Below the pieces are notes generated by a model. The model was not told the origin of the DNA, searched no databases, and worked only from the letters and a program-made list of their open reading frames with translations. Shown one piece after another: positions 1 through 11,800 of a stretch of 64,000 bases of DNA. Position 1 is the first letter of the stretch; every line of letters starts with the position of its first letter. The stretch comes from Caprimulgus europaeus (lineage: Eukaryota; Chordata; Aves; Caprimulgiformes; Caprimulgidae): the NCBI GenBank assembly GCA_907165065.1, contig OU015524.1:57515295-57579294 (forward strand). Reading direction: 5' to 3'. Position numbers and translations under genes: made by a program.

Positions 1-511
1 TGTGGAGTAGTTTTCCTTCGTTTTCATTTTTACCACATCTGCATGTTGCTATGGATCCATGGTTTGCAAAAACCTTTCACTCGTTTTCATATTCTGAAGT
101 CTGGTTCTTTCCTGCAGTTAGGTAAAATGCAAACGATTTTTCTAGCTTCACTTTGAGATCTTCTAGCTTAAGGCCTCTGACACCTAACGTAGTCTTGTCT
201 CAAAGCAAAGATAGTATGTGTCTCCAGAACATTATTTCTGGCTCAGTTTCAACTCTTGGAAGTAATACTCTTTTTTTATTTACATGTAGCTGATCTCTCA
301 AAAGCTTCAGGCTTCCTGCAGGTAAACGTTCTTCTGCAGTTTGCTCTTCCTAAATCAACTGTGGGGTTTTAAACAAATCTCAGCTCTCCCACTTTGCTGT
401 ATTGAACACATAGCAACCTTTTGCTCACCTTTCTTTTCCACCTGACATCATGAAATAGATATCTTTTTTTTGGACCACTTCTAGTGTGCTGTTTCTAAGA
501 GCTTAAGCTGT
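1..511. other. unique sequence, no gene seen
   Basis: A+T-rich DNA with several T-rich runs. I see no frame that resembles a known protein and no recognisable repeat before the CR1 fragment that begins near 512. A pyrimidine run ending in CTGCAG near 116 looks like a splice acceptor, but no matching donor or coding frame follows it. Confidence 0.6.
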
Positions 512-656
512 TTTGGAGGTGGTTGAATCACCATCCCTGGAGATGTTTAAAAGACGGCTAGATAGGGTGCTCAAAAACATGGTTTAGTAGTGGACAGGTA
601 TGTTTGAACTCCATGATCTCAAAGGTCTTTTCCAATCAGGCATTTCTATGATTCCA
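512..656 (+). mobile_element. CR1 LINE, 3' end fragment
   Basis: This is the last ~145 bp of a CR1 non-LTR retrotransposon in sense orientation. The segment starts with a GAGGTGGTTGAATCACC block that matches the end of the CR1 ORF2 region (the '...VVESPSL...' part). It continues through a GTGCTCAAAAACATGGTTTAG block and ends with CTCAAAGGTCTTTTCCAA followed by TTCTATGATTCCATG, a variant of the avian CR1 ATTCTATG tail. CR1 copies are normally truncated at the 5' side, as here. The sequence is well diverged from the consensus I remember, so it is an old copy. It has no coding capacity. Confidence 0.85.
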
Positions 657-1970
657 TGTGGGAGGTGAACAACCATCATACGGAAGGGCTTGAAAAGGAA
701 AAAGAAATAGCTGTGCATCTTTGGCTGCTAATCAATGAACAACAGATGTGACATTTCAGCCTTACATGCAGAAGCAGCTCCAGGGTTTGCTCTTTTAACG
801 AAATAGCTGCCTGGAGATTCTTTTGCACTGCTCTGGATTTCTGAGAAGACACAGCTAGCTGTGGTATTGTTTATCTTCTGCTTCTGAGTTTGCATTGTAT
901 GTGTGTTGTCCCTTTAATCCTGGTGGTATAAAGGAGCCTATGTTTCGGAGAGGAACAGGCAAAAAGAGTTTCTCTCTTTTATTCCAAGCCAATGATATTC
1001 AGGTTCAGAATAACAAAAAGAAAAGTAATTTAAAAATTGAAATAGATCATGATGTTTTTAACTGTAATATAACTCCAAAAGATAAAAAAGAAGTATTTGT
1101 TGACTTAAGGAACAACTCTCTTAATAAATGATGCTCTTTTTCAGGGTTATGACCTTTTTTGATTGCCCCTCTATAGTGAAACATAACCTTATTGATTTGA
1201 ATTTGTAAAACTCCTCTGTAACTGTGCCATGACTCATGGGGGACCATGAAATCAGCCTGTGACCTTCCAAGTCTCTCACAAGTACCAGGAACAATAATTT
1301 CTAGTAGCAAATATTTCAAAATATGCAGAGCAATAATTTTAAAGTACCAATTTGCAACATCTAGAATGAAAGACTATGGGTGAAAATGGAGATACAAAAA
1401 GCTTTGGATGCTAGTAAGCTACAGAGCAAATCTGTCAGCTTATGTTGCTGAGTGATGCATTATTCTTCAACTTGTGCCTGTCAGTTCCTTCTAGTTTTCC
1501 TTCCATCCCTCTACTCTATATGCTGTGGGTTTCTTTTACTTTTCATTTGAAGTATGTATTACTGGTCAGTAAACAATAAACTGTAGGTCCATATATTTTG
1601 CTTTTTATTTTGAAACTTCAGCTGGTCAAAAATCTTAGATAAAAAATCATTTTCACTAAAGAATGAGGTTTTGACAGAAAATGCTTTTTCATGGGAAAAT
1701 GGAACTTAATTACTTTTTATTTTCATTTTTTTAGTGGCAAGATCTCCAAGGAAAGTAAGTTAAGTTTCAATTTTACTTTTCTTATTTTGCTTCAGCTGTA
1801 AATTTAAACTGTGTTTGTTTAATTTTAAATGTCATGCAAAATAGTTTGTGTAACATTTTTCAACCAGTTTTATCTAAAATGTAAGAGGTGTTGTGAGGAT
1901 GGCAGTGGCAGAGAGTGTTCAGCTCTATTCAAACCCTGCTTCCATTGAATGGTTGATTTAGCTCCACTGA
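657..1970. other. unique A+T-rich sequence, no clear gene
   Basis: No recognisable protein or repeat. A 78-codon open frame at 895-1131 (+) shows no family resemblance and is probably chance. A strong acceptor (T-rich tract ending in TTTTTTTAG at 1734) lies only 20 bases before a perfect GTAAGT donor at 1755; this is treated as a finding, not a gene call. Confidence 0.6.
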
Positions 1971-2255
1971 ATCATAGAGTCATAGAATGGTTTGATTTGG
2001 AAGGGACCTTTAAAGGTCATGCAGTCCAAACCCCCAGCAGTGAGCAGGGACATCTTCAACTAAATCAGGTTGCTCAGAGCCCCGGCCAGCCTAACCTTGA
2101 ATGCTTCCAGGGATGGAGCTTCTACCAGCTCTCCAGGTAACCTGTTCCAGTGTTTCACCACCCTTGTTGTAAAAAATTTCTTCCTTATAGCTAGTCTAAA
2201 TCTACCCTCTTTGAGTTTACAACCCCTTGTCCTATCACTACAGGCCCTGCTAAAT
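1971..2255 (-). mobile_element. CR1 LINE, 3' fragment
   Basis: On the plus strand the segment opens with ATCATAGAGTCATAGAATGG, then GGAAGGGACCTTTAAAGGTC, the reverse complement of the classic avian CR1 3' end. It continues back through the 3' UTR block (AGCAGTGAGCAGGGACATC) and the C-terminal part of ORF2, stopping near CAGGCCCTGCTAAA. The element is therefore on the minus strand and truncated at its 5' side. It belongs to the same general subfamily type as the copy at 13284-13794, since both share the TTTAAAGGTC 3' block and the LIRKKFF-type protein tail. An LTR-like fossil starts about 140 bp further on. Confidence 0.93.
2060..2255 (-). pseudogene. CR1 ORF2 (reverse transcriptase) C-terminal remnant
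   Basis: The minus-strand frame reads SRACSDRTRGCKLKEGRF, then RLAIRKKFFTTRVVKHWNRL, then PGELVEAPSLEAFKVRLAGA, ending LSNLI and a stop. This is the known C-terminal tail of CR1 ORF2, downstream of the reverse-transcriptase core, with the WNRLP motif intact. Only about 65 codons remain and no catalytic motif is present, so it cannot encode an active enzyme. The stop at 2060 appears to be the natural ORF2 stop. The frame is open over the whole remnant, which suggests moderate age. Confidence 0.88.
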
Positions 2256-2397
2256 GGTGGTTTTAAACTGGAACTCATGAGACAGATAGGGTAGATGACT
2301 GCTGCATGCCCAGGAAAAGGCATTGGCTCTTAGAAAGATGCAGACAGCAACGCTCAAGTAGACAAAATCCCTGTGACAATAGTAGAGCACTAACTCG

Positions 2398-2763
2398 TAG
2401 TATTGGATTTGTGTGGCAAGGGTTTGGTAGCAGGGGGCTACAGGGGTGGCTTCTGTGAGAAGCTGCTGGAAGCTTCCCCCATGTTCGACAGAGCCAATGC
2501 CAGTCAGCTCCAAGACGGACGCACTGCTGGCAAAGGTCAAGCCCATCAGCGACAGGGTAGTGCCTCTGTGATAACATACTTAAGAAGAGGGAAAAAAAAC
2601 CTGTGCAACATCAGCAGCAGTAATTGGTGATTGATCTCCCCCTGTCCTTATCTTGACCCACAAGCCTTTTGTTATATTTTCTCTCCCCTGTCCAGCTGAA
2701 GAAGGGAGTGATAAAGTAGCTTTGGTGGGCACCTGGCATCCATACAAGATCAACCCAGCACAG
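2398..2763 (+). mobile_element. endogenous retrovirus LTR-like fossil (avian, ERV type)
   Basis: The segment begins near GGATTTGTGTGGCAAGG and runs through GAAGCTTCCCCCATGTTCGA, GCTCCAAGACGGACGCACTG and GTGATAACATACTTAAGAAG, a TATA-like promoter block. It then passes ACCCACAAGCCTTTTGTTAT and ends near GGGTCAA-type sequence (GATCAACCCAGCACA). I recognise both halves, from memory, as parts of one LTR-like repeat that is widespread in bird genomes. The CA end and the promoter-like TATTTAAG-type block fit an LTR. No retroviral gene is seen nearby, so it would be a solitary LTR fossil. The family name and exact ends are not certain; it is broken and old. Confidence 0.6.
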
Positions 2764-5700
2764 CTGTGTTCATGGTACAAAGCTGCTGCTGGTGCTCTCC
2801 AGCATAGTTAGGCCAGCGCTGTGGGCAGCAGTGCTGCACTGTGGGACCAAGGAAGGTCTGCTGGTATTTCACCTGGATGGAGTTGCTCTGTTTGGCTAAA
2901 TTGGTATACTTAATGCAAGCAAAAAATGAAGACGGTGAAACTTCAATTATAACCTCTCTTAACAGTTTACATTCATCCCTGCTTCTTCAAGGTAAAACTA
3001 AAATTTACATCTCCTTGCCTATCCTGTTCTTACAACATAAGGTGACTAATTTACCAATGCAAGGTAATAGTATCCCTCCTCTGACCAGAGGTCCTTTCCT
3101 CCATTCTCCCATTGTCGATCCCAAGGTATTTTACTGCTCAAGTGTCTTAAAAGCAGTAAGACGGTTCTTCTACTGCTGGACACACATTTACAGTCTCTAT
3201 TTGGCCATCTTCTGCTCCTCTCCCTCTACAAGGCATAGCTCTCATTCATGCTAATGTGAGGCACACTTCAATGCTAATTAAAGAGAGCATTAACCAGTGT
3301 CTATATTTGACAGTACTAATCACATCCGTCATGTACACTTCTGACAGTTCTATCAGTAGTGGGAATCAGACCCTCTCTTTAGTATACCTTTTACATCTTT
3401 TTAGTCAGAAAAAGGTTCTTTCCACTGACAGCTTCCAGCTCTCATAGTACATTCTCCCAGATCCTTGAAGAGGAGGCATGACCTCTATTCCAACTTTCCT
3501 AACCTACAATTTTGGCTATTAATATGCATGTTGTATTTCTAACTATACCTTAGAAACTAAACTGCAACACAATTAACTCATTGCCTTACTTGTTCTACTA
3601 CTTGCTAGCCCTTTAAACAGCTTCTTTTATTCAGCACAAAAGACCAACAGTTACTAGATAGATATACTGGGGCCAATGTTTAGTCTCAGTTAAAATACAA
3701 AGACCCATTCACTGAGCAGAAAAAATATGATTCAGGCTCAGAAAACAAGGCTTTATTTGATCACCTTATAGATTATTTTATTTTATACATTTTCCACAAA
3801 TTTTTGCCATATAGAAAGACATGATTTGGCCAAGCTCATTTCAGCAGAAAATCCTCAGAAAGAGGGATTGGGAAGAAAAACATCAATTCTTGGACTCCCT
3901 AGGAATATAACACCGAGTCTTCTGTGACTTGATCAGGATTTCTGGTTGCTGGCAAAGCACCAGTAGGACACACTAAATATCAATAGAAGAAAGAAGTGAT
4001 GCTCCTATATAGCCCAAAGTCTTAGGTAGTCCAGAACAACAGAGGCTTAAACATTCCTTCTGATTTGCTCACCCTTCTGTGAGAAACATGGGAGGACATG
4101 CCAGATTCCAGCCAAATTTCACAAAGAGGATGCAACAAAAATGTACGAAATTCTTACAACTTTGGAAAATTTGAAAGTTGGGGAAAGAAAAGGGATCATA
4201 TCTACCTTTCTGCTGATGGAAAATGGGCAGAGCTTGTCCATTATTCTTCTTGTTTGGCAGTCAGTTTGTCCAGCAGCACCCTGCAGGCAGCAGGTAATCC
4301 CTGTGTGCATTACTGCAGCCCATTGCTGGAGCTGTCGAATCCTGCACAGTCCCAAGCGTGTGGGAGTAAATATGGAATAGAAATGGAGGCAATATAGATG
4401 GCTGGATGGGAGAGGTTGCTTAAGACTGTGGGAGGGAGAAAAGGAGTCAAAGGGCATTTAGAAGATGCTGGAAGGACCTAAAACACTGATTGCAGTAACA
4501 GTGGCAGAAGGGGCACAGGAAGGACAGCCAGAGCTGTTGCAAAGAGAGAGTGAACATGAGTTGTTGAGCGCAAATCCACAAGGACCCTCATATTGATTAG
4601 CATCACAATCACGGAACCACTTGTTTTAATGTGATAAGGAAAGGAGGTGAGATAGGCTGCTACATGCTCCAAAATGATGGCTCAGGGAGAGTCCCCTTAC
4701 CAAGAAAATGCTCATAAGAGCATAATCAGCTTCAGTCAGCCTGAGTCGCAGGGAAATCATAAGCCTATCCCAGCTGGAACCAAAAGCATTTGGACTCTGA
4801 AATTCTACTTCCCTGCTACAGGCAGGAATTCAAACTCAAGAGCAAGAATCTGTGAAGGAATCCAGAAGATGGTTCATGCCAAGGAAAAGGCAATAGGGTG
4901 GCCAGAGGTGAAACAGGAACACAAGAAAACTCTGGAGCTTCAGCTTCCCCCAAACCCACACCATACCAGTGCTCTCTGAAGTACTGGTACCCAGTACCCA
5001 TCAGATAGTTTTTCATTGAGGACTTGGCTTTGAGCAGGAATAAAAAACACTTTCAAAAATCTATACTCACAGGATGACCATTTCCATTTTCTTCCAGTCT
5101 CAGGGAAGCAATCCACCTAGTTGCCATGAAAATTAACAGATACAGTGCACCAAGCAGCATTTCCCCTGTGCAGCAGGCTAACACAACCAATAACACAACC
5201 AATAAACTACTGCTAGAATTGAATTTAGTGCTCAAGGATGCCATATTGGCCTGACAACTCCGATTCACCTATGGGGTCACCTGATCCTGCCACTGCTCTG
5301 TGGCTTCTGCTTTTAACAATCTGCCCTGCCTCTGTCTTAAATGTTCCGTCTGCCACTGCATAAGTGGCTCCTATGCTCACAAAGCAGTACCTGGGATGGA
5401 ACAGCACAGCTGGCATCAGCTTTGGCTTTTCTCTAAATATGGTGTTTTAATGCACAGGAGTTCAGTTGATGCTGCTGGAGCAGCTGAGACATCCCTGCAA
5501 GAGGAACAGGGCAGACACACAGAGATGAAAACAGCTATGGTGTCCTGAGGTGAATCATTTCATGTATCTATTTTAAACCAAGCTGTTGCAAGTTACATGA
5601 CACTTTCCCAGACATCTGGTCAACTTTTCCTTTATTTACATCACCTCCAAATTTTGTTTCCAATGAGGAGGTCTGAACTTTTCAGTGGTTTTGTAAAATG

Positions 5701-7207
5701 AAAGAGAAGTACCACAGCTCAGCACAGCAGGGCATCTACAGGCAAAGTCCATCATATTTATTTAGACTGCAACCTCCTAGCCATTTATCCAGAAACAAAA
5801 CTATGTAGGAGAAAGCACAACTTCAAGATTCAATAAAGATGTTTCCTTCCATCTTGACTCATCAGCTGACACGTTCCATATGCTCTGTTTTGCTTATTAT
5901 TAATTTAACTAACAATAGAAAATATATTCAATGCATTATGATCCTGTGACAACAAATTAGGTAGACTAGTATGTATAAAGGTCTATCTTTAAACTTTAAT
6001 TAGTTTAACAATGATGTGCCTGCTGCCTGTGTTTGCATTTCAAGAAAACTTACAGCAGCTTAGAAACAGGGTGCTCTGTATTTAACATGGAAATTGTCTC
6101 TCAGTCCAGGCTTATTTACAAGGCAATTTTCTAATAATGATCTAGATTCAGTGGAGTTCAATCAGGGATGGAGTTACCCTGACATACATGAAATTAATAC
6201 ATGAAACTACCTATCAAGTACCAGACTGCACAAATAAACATAAAGAATGAGGGGAAGAGAGATGAAGAGAGGTGGCTCTTGAATTAGATTGCTTTCTCCT
6301 GAAAACCCTCTCCTCACCCTGCCCCTTCCCCAGAGCTGGGGAAGGAAGTTGGCTGCACCACTGCAACATACACTCATCCTGTCTTCCCTGGAGCACCCTG
6401 TGGGCTGCATGCTTTGCTGCTTCTGTAAGTCTGAGTGCAAGAGGCACTAAGCATCATACATCACGCAACAAGCTCCCTGCCACTGCCCCTGCCCCCTCTC
6501 TGCTTCAGGGATTCCCCACAACTCTTCCTGCCTCCTCTCTCAGCCTCATGTCACTGTGTAGTGCCCCATCCTGTAGCACATGCATGCATCCCCTTATAGC
6601 ACAGTCTCTCCTTCAGGGCCAAGGGGAGGAGGATGCATGACCTTCTTCTCCCACTCTCCCTATTCTCCTTACTTGTCCTTTCAACATGGTAATTCCTCCC
6701 CTGCCCCAGACTCCCTTTGACATTGGCTCTCCAAGACCCTTTTTGTCTCATTTTCCCATGCCATCCCTCTCGGTTTCCCCCAACACACCCATGTGCCCCT
6801 CATGCTCCTTCCCTCCATCTCCATTTTCCACCTCTGTCCCAGGAGGACATGACCCAGGCCTGTTCCTGGGAAGGCAAGGGGCTGTTGTGAGAGCACAGGA
6901 CAAGACAAAGCACCCTCCTTTTCTGGGCAAGTCCTTCTGCCAGAAGCAGGAGGTGTCTGGATGCTCCTGCAGAACAGATGCTGTTTCTGGTGGCATAAGC
7001 TGTGGTCTCTTTCCTTGACATGCCTTTTATGCAGCTTTGAAACAGGCATCTCCTTCTCCTACTAATGCATGAGGAAACTTGTACCGAACAAGCCTTGCAG
7101 AATTTTCAGCAGCTCAGTTTTATCATCCGACGACATTGTTTTCCCAATAAACACATGCTGGGCCTTCAGTGCTTGCAGTGACCTAGAAGCCAAGGTATTA
7201 AATATTG
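2764..7207. other. unique sequence, no gene seen
   Basis: About 4.4 kb without a recognisable gene or interspersed repeat. Open frames here (up to 137 codons at 2841-3254) have no family resemblance and overlap one another on both strands as chance frames do. Two perfect 12-bp copies of TAACACAACCAA stand at 5179-5202. The stretch from about 6280 to 7020 is richer in G+C and strongly C/T-rich on the plus strand, which explains the many overlapping Ser/Pro/Leu-rich frames there. Confidence 0.6.
6285..6860. repeat. C/T-rich low-complexity stretch
   Basis: The plus strand is dominated by CCT, CTC and TCC words (for example CACCCTGCCCCTTCCCC near 6315 and CCCTGCCCCAGACTCCC near 6700). Open frames in this stretch on both strands reflect this composition rather than a gene. 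It is not a regular tandem repeat. Confidence 0.5.
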
Positions 7208-7290
7208 AACGTTTTATACTGCCAAAGACACATTGGTTGGAAGGGACCTCTGAAGGTCATTGAGTCCAACCCCTTCTGAAATCCTGACTG
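7208..7290 (-). mobile_element. CR1 LINE, short 3' end fragment
   Basis: The plus strand carries TTGGTTGGAAGGGACCTCTG, then AAGGTCATTGAGTCCAACCC, the reverse complement of a CR1 3' UTR end. Sequence beyond about 7290 no longer matches anything I can align by eye, so only the last ~80 bp of the element is called. No coding part remains. The subfamily differs from the copy at 1971 because the block reads ACCTCTGAAGGTCATTGAG instead of ACCTTTAAAGGTCATGCAG. Confidence 0.75.
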
Positions 7291-8218
7291 TTGCCATCAT
7301 TAGATGAAGTCTCTTCAAATCTCTACTGCTAATTTGAAGCAAGGGGTTTGAAAGATTTCTGAAAGACGCACACGAAGTACAAGGTAGCACGTTATCTGTT
7401 GGAAGAACAGCCAGCGTCCTCTGTACCTCACAGCTGGTGGCCACCACTCATGCTTCATGTGACCTCATAACAAAGGCAGAAGTTAACTTCTTGTTCATTT
7501 TGAAATATCATAAACTTTTTTTATTTAAGTTCTTTGGTTACAGCACAACATTTCAGAGTAATCAAAGCTTCCTTTTTATTAATTGTCTAAAACAGCAAAA
7601 AGTACCCGCTGCTGTTTAATTAACCACACAACAAATAAATAATTTCCTTACCACCATTTTAAAAGTCTCACACATTTTTCAGGTCTTCAGGAGTGTGATT
7701 CATCTGACTGAAATAGTTGTATAGTACTGTTTCAGATGTATAGTGTTTGGCAGTCAGCCGTTTCATCTACTTCTCCTTCCTCCTCACACAGAACTTCAAA
7801 AGTTTGAGAGGCATCTTTGCTCACCAGACAACTGCACTTAGATGACCAGACACAGAACAACATCTTTATTTTCTTTCATGCAGCTGTACGAGAAAGCCTA
7901 GTTATCTAGGACATTTTGTGATTTGTTTGGTTTGGTGTTATTAGTTCCTTTTTCACCATCTCCATGCCAGGACCTTGACTGCCCTAGCTGGGCATCTTCA
8001 GGAAAGGAAACACCACTCCTTGCACACTTGTCCAATTCCTATCTGCTAGGTAACACCAGAAGGGTGGAAGGAGAATGGGAGATATTAGATTTTCCATAGG
8101 AGCACCGAGTCAAATCAGTTTAGTGTGGCAATGAAACAAAGTAGATAAGCAGTGAAGGGAGACAGTGGTAGGGCTTAGAAGTCGTAGTTAGGGACATACA
8201 GATGAGAGTTTGAGATCA
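7291..8218. other. unique sequence, no gene seen
   Basis: A+T-rich spacer between two minus-strand CR1 pieces. Part of 7291-7450 could still be a diverged continuation of the CR1 at 7208, but I could not align it. No other feature is visible. Confidence 0.55.
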
Positions 8219-8803
8219 ATAGAACAGAATACGTTAGTTCAGTTGGAAGGGACCTACAATGATCATCTAGCCCAAGTGCCTGACCAATTCAAAGCATGTT
8301 ATTAATGGCATTGTCCAAATGCCTCTTAACTACTGACAGCCTAGGGACATCACCAACCTCTCTAGGAAGCCTATTCCAGTGTCTGACCACCCTCTTGGTA
8401 AAGAATTGCTTCCTAATGTCCAGTCTAAACCTCCCCTGGCACAGCTTTGAACCATTCCCACACATCATATGAGTGGGTACCTGGGAGAAGATATCAGCAC
8501 CTCCCTCTCCACATCCCCTCCTCAGGAAGCTGTAGAGAGAAATAAGGTCACCCCTCCTTTTCTCCAAACTAGACAAACCCAAAGTCCTTAGCTGCTCCTC
8601 ACAGGACATGATGCCTTCCAGCCTTTTCACCAGATTTGTTGCCCTCCTCTGAACACATTCAAGGACCTTCACATTCTTCTTAAATTTTGGGGCCTAGAAC
8701 TGCACATAGTATTCAAGGTGAGGCTGCACCAACACTGAATACAGCGGGATGATCACCCCTTTTGACCAACTGGTTATGTTGTGTTTCATGCACCCCAGGA
8801 AGA
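8219..8803 (-). mobile_element. CR1 LINE, 3' fragment of about 585 bp
   Basis: This is the longest CR1 piece in the window, on the minus strand. The 3' end is at the low-coordinate side: AACAGAATACGTTAGTTCAG, then TTGGAAGGGACCTACAATGA and TCATCTAGCCCAAGTGCC. Read on the minus strand it ends in a TATTCTGTTC-like tail, a different terminal type from the ATTCTATG tail of the copies at 1971 and 13284. The body contains the C-terminal ORF2 region. The 5'-most recognisable part reads, on the minus strand, as the TGCATGAAACACAAC, AAAGGGGTGATCATC and GTGCAGCCTCACC blocks of the late reverse-transcriptase domain. Truncation falls near 8803. Confidence 0.93.
8289..8672 (-). pseudogene. CR1 ORF2 (reverse transcriptase) C-terminal remnant, 127 codons open
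   Basis: The minus-strand frame has VQRRATNLVKRLEG, then LRTLGLSSLEKRRGDLISLY, then CQGRFRLDIRKQFFTKRVVR and HWNRLPREVGDVPRL, ending NAINNML and a stop. This order (QRRA, SLEKRR, GRFRLDIRK, WNRLP) is the C-terminal tail of CR1-clade ORF2 after the polymerase core. The frame is uninterrupted for 127 codons. Upstream on the minus strand, matching sequence continues to about 8803, with an in-frame TAG near 8693. The apparent start codon is only the edge of the open stretch, not a true start. No YADD box or endonuclease domain is present, so this is a dead fragment. Confidence 0.9.
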
Positions 8804-11800
8804 GTTAACACATAGCCCAGATAAGGGAGCAGAAAAGTACTTTGGAGAGATAGAATGAAAGTGCAGGATAGGAAAATCTGGGGACAGAAACATTCATCTC
8901 TATGTGTGTTGTCTCCATACACTGTGGAGGAAGGAGTAGGAACGCACTATCTTGACACCACACTACAAGACTAGCAGTCCACAGTTCAGGTCTCTGCCTA
9001 ACAAGTGAAGCAATCATCACATAATTTAGCCCTCAGGTCAAAGCTTGGGATAGTGTCTAGGACAAGAACATCTTTCCACATGCCAGCAGTGTCACTACCA
9101 TCCTCTAGGTATGTGTGAGGATCCTGACACCTGGGAAGATCCAGCAGAATGCCTGCTGCACCCTGAAGAAGTTCATCAGAGTCACTCGAAAATAAACAGA
9201 ACAATTCATGCACTTTGCCTATGGCTTAGGGGCCGGAACTAAACTATACAGACTATCTGTTTGAAAGCTCATTTCCCACAGTTAATAGTATTTTTAATCC
9301 TAGTCTTAAAGCTATGCAGAAACAACCTCACAGAACACGAGCCCATGAATTTCATAGGTAATGGTTCCAATTTGTGCATCACAGATCTGTTTTGTGGACA
9401 TAAAATCTACAAAAATCTGCAGACCAGGCACAGTTAGTACTTTACCACAAGTAGAGATGAGCAGTTTCTTCATAAACACTTTAAAAATCTATTCATTTTG
9501 CACATCACATCCATTTCCATCCACGGACCAGGGGACAGTCCCCACCAGCCCATCTTGGTGTGATTTTAGCAGCCAACTTACACAAAGGATCTTAACAGGA
9601 CACCTTCATTTCCTACTTTCTTCTTGTCTCTCTCCACTTAACGCCTGCTTCCTTGGAATTGCATCTCACCTTCTTCAACTGTTTGCCAGCTGCTTCATAA
9701 CAGTAGGGCAACAGCGCTTACTGCCAGACCCATGCCACAACAGAGCAGGCCCTTGGTTTCCTTAAGGTATGGTACTGATGCTAGTACCACTCTGGAGGCA
9801 CGGTGTCCAACCCATGTGCCAGAGGTACTCAACACCATCTTTGTGGCATGCTGAGTCCTCCACAACATGGCCCCAGTGCCTTTTTGGAGGTGAGGGATCA
9901 CTGGCCCTCAGAGAAAAGGCAGATCAATAGGGAGGTAGCATGGGAGGTGGGGAGGTCCTGGAGCAGAGGAAGACAGATGGCACTGGGAGAGGTAACAGCA
10001 GAGAGGAGATGTCACAAGTGGCAGCCACAGGACAGCTTTTAGGGCAAGGTTTCCTCAGCTTAGCAAGACCAGGACTGAGCAACACCCATGACCTCTTCTT
10101 CACCCAGCAACAGAGATCTAGCATCCCAGGGGACAGGCACCAAGTGAATGACCACAGACAGAGAGTTCAAGTGGAAATAAAAAGGAATTTATTTCATAGC
10201 ACTGTAGAAAGAGGAGATCCACCTCAGAAAGGTGTATAAATGAGCTGATTTCAGCATTTTCAGGCCACTTTAGGTGTGCTGTGGCTCACCACCTGCCCCA
10301 CCACTCCCAGTAAGAGGTCTCTTCTAGAGAAGGTAGCAGGAACACAGAGGGGAGTGGAAGTGCAGGCACCTACTCTGACAAAGGTACCTAATCTAATTTT
10401 AGCCTGAATGAATCTCAGCCAAAATCACTAGATTAATTCCCTAAGCCCTGGCAACATGAGAATGCTACAGCAGGATATTGTATAGGTGCTTAGTGGCCCC
10501 TAAAAGCAGGAGGAAGGGCTGTTTTGTTTGGTTTAGGTGGCTGGGAGTTTATATGAAGGCTGGGAGCTCAGTTTAAATGCTAATTGACTCATAAACAAGC
10601 CTGAGTTAAATAAAAGAATCAAGTAGCATCAGCTGAGCTAGATCAGTTTAAAAATGAGGCCTTTTGTTAATCAGAGGGAGTTTGTACTGGGATAGGCCAG
10701 GCATAACTCCAAAAGCAGTATCAGATTAAAACTCCTACTAGAAAAACACTCATTAAAAAGCAACTTCCATTGAAAAAGATCCCACTTGTCACGACCAGCC
10801 ATTGTTAGGTAGTGAAACAGTGACAGATATTTTTCAAAACTATTATGCGAAAATAAATATTTTTTTAGCTGTCTAAAGTAATTAATCCCCGCTGTTTGCT
10901 TTTTATGTAAGCACATACAAGGCAAGACTGTCTTTGTACTTGAATTTTAGGAGACAAGTCTGTGTTGAGGCTCCCATGGTTTTTGAAGGCAGCAACAAAT
11001 TCATGCCTAATACTTTCTGTGCAACTCGAGAATGCCAACCATCAAGCAGTAATAGACTTTTCTTGTCCTCATTCAGTTGCAGCAGGAAGGATATATACGA
11101 AGGGGAAAGGACAGAGAGGAGAAAGGTGAGAAAGTAGAGGCTGCGAGTGATGTGGAAGGCTGCAAGAAGCTGGCGTGCTGCTGGAGTGGGGTCTGTTGAA
11201 GGAAATCGCTTTCACAGAGTATCAGCTTGAGAATAAGAAAAAAAAGGAAAAAGAATGAAGGGGATTAAGCTGTAAAAGCACAAGAAAAAAGATCAATAAC
11301 CATCTTGGATGTATTTTCTGGGAAGCTGGCATGGATAGCACAAAGATGTTACTTAGTGATTATGTTGGCATCTCTCCCATTTACAATTTATACAGCCAAA
11401 GTGCAATTAGCACATTCAGAGGAACAATAATTAAACAATACCAAACAGGCAGTCCGTAGACTGGCTAAAACATATGTCAAAAATAGAGGTATAGACCCTA
11501 GCTCACTTCTAATATGAAAACCTCTTTGCCCTAAGAATCACTCAAACAAGGTATACCCACGTTGTAGCATATGAGATACAGATGATAACTACAGATAAGC
11601 TTGATAACATGCAGATTGTTTTTGCTTTTTAAATTTTATCAGGTAAATGTCATTGCTACATGTTTAAAATCAGAAGCAATTTTTTAAAAAGTAGCTCAAG
11701 TGCTAAGTTCCATATTCCTTTTTCCCCAGAAGTATTTTATTGCGGAGTAAAATGACAGATGCAATTAGATAATGTTGAGCAGATCATAGTTTGAGAATGT

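Noticed and set aside
6214-7049. Overlapping open frames on both strands in G+C-richer DNA
   Set aside because: Several frames are open at once because of C/T-rich low complexity. None resembles a protein family.
9361-9765. 134-codon plus-strand frame
   Set aside because: No domain, signal or splice context. Ser/Leu/Phe-rich composition fits C/T-rich DNA.
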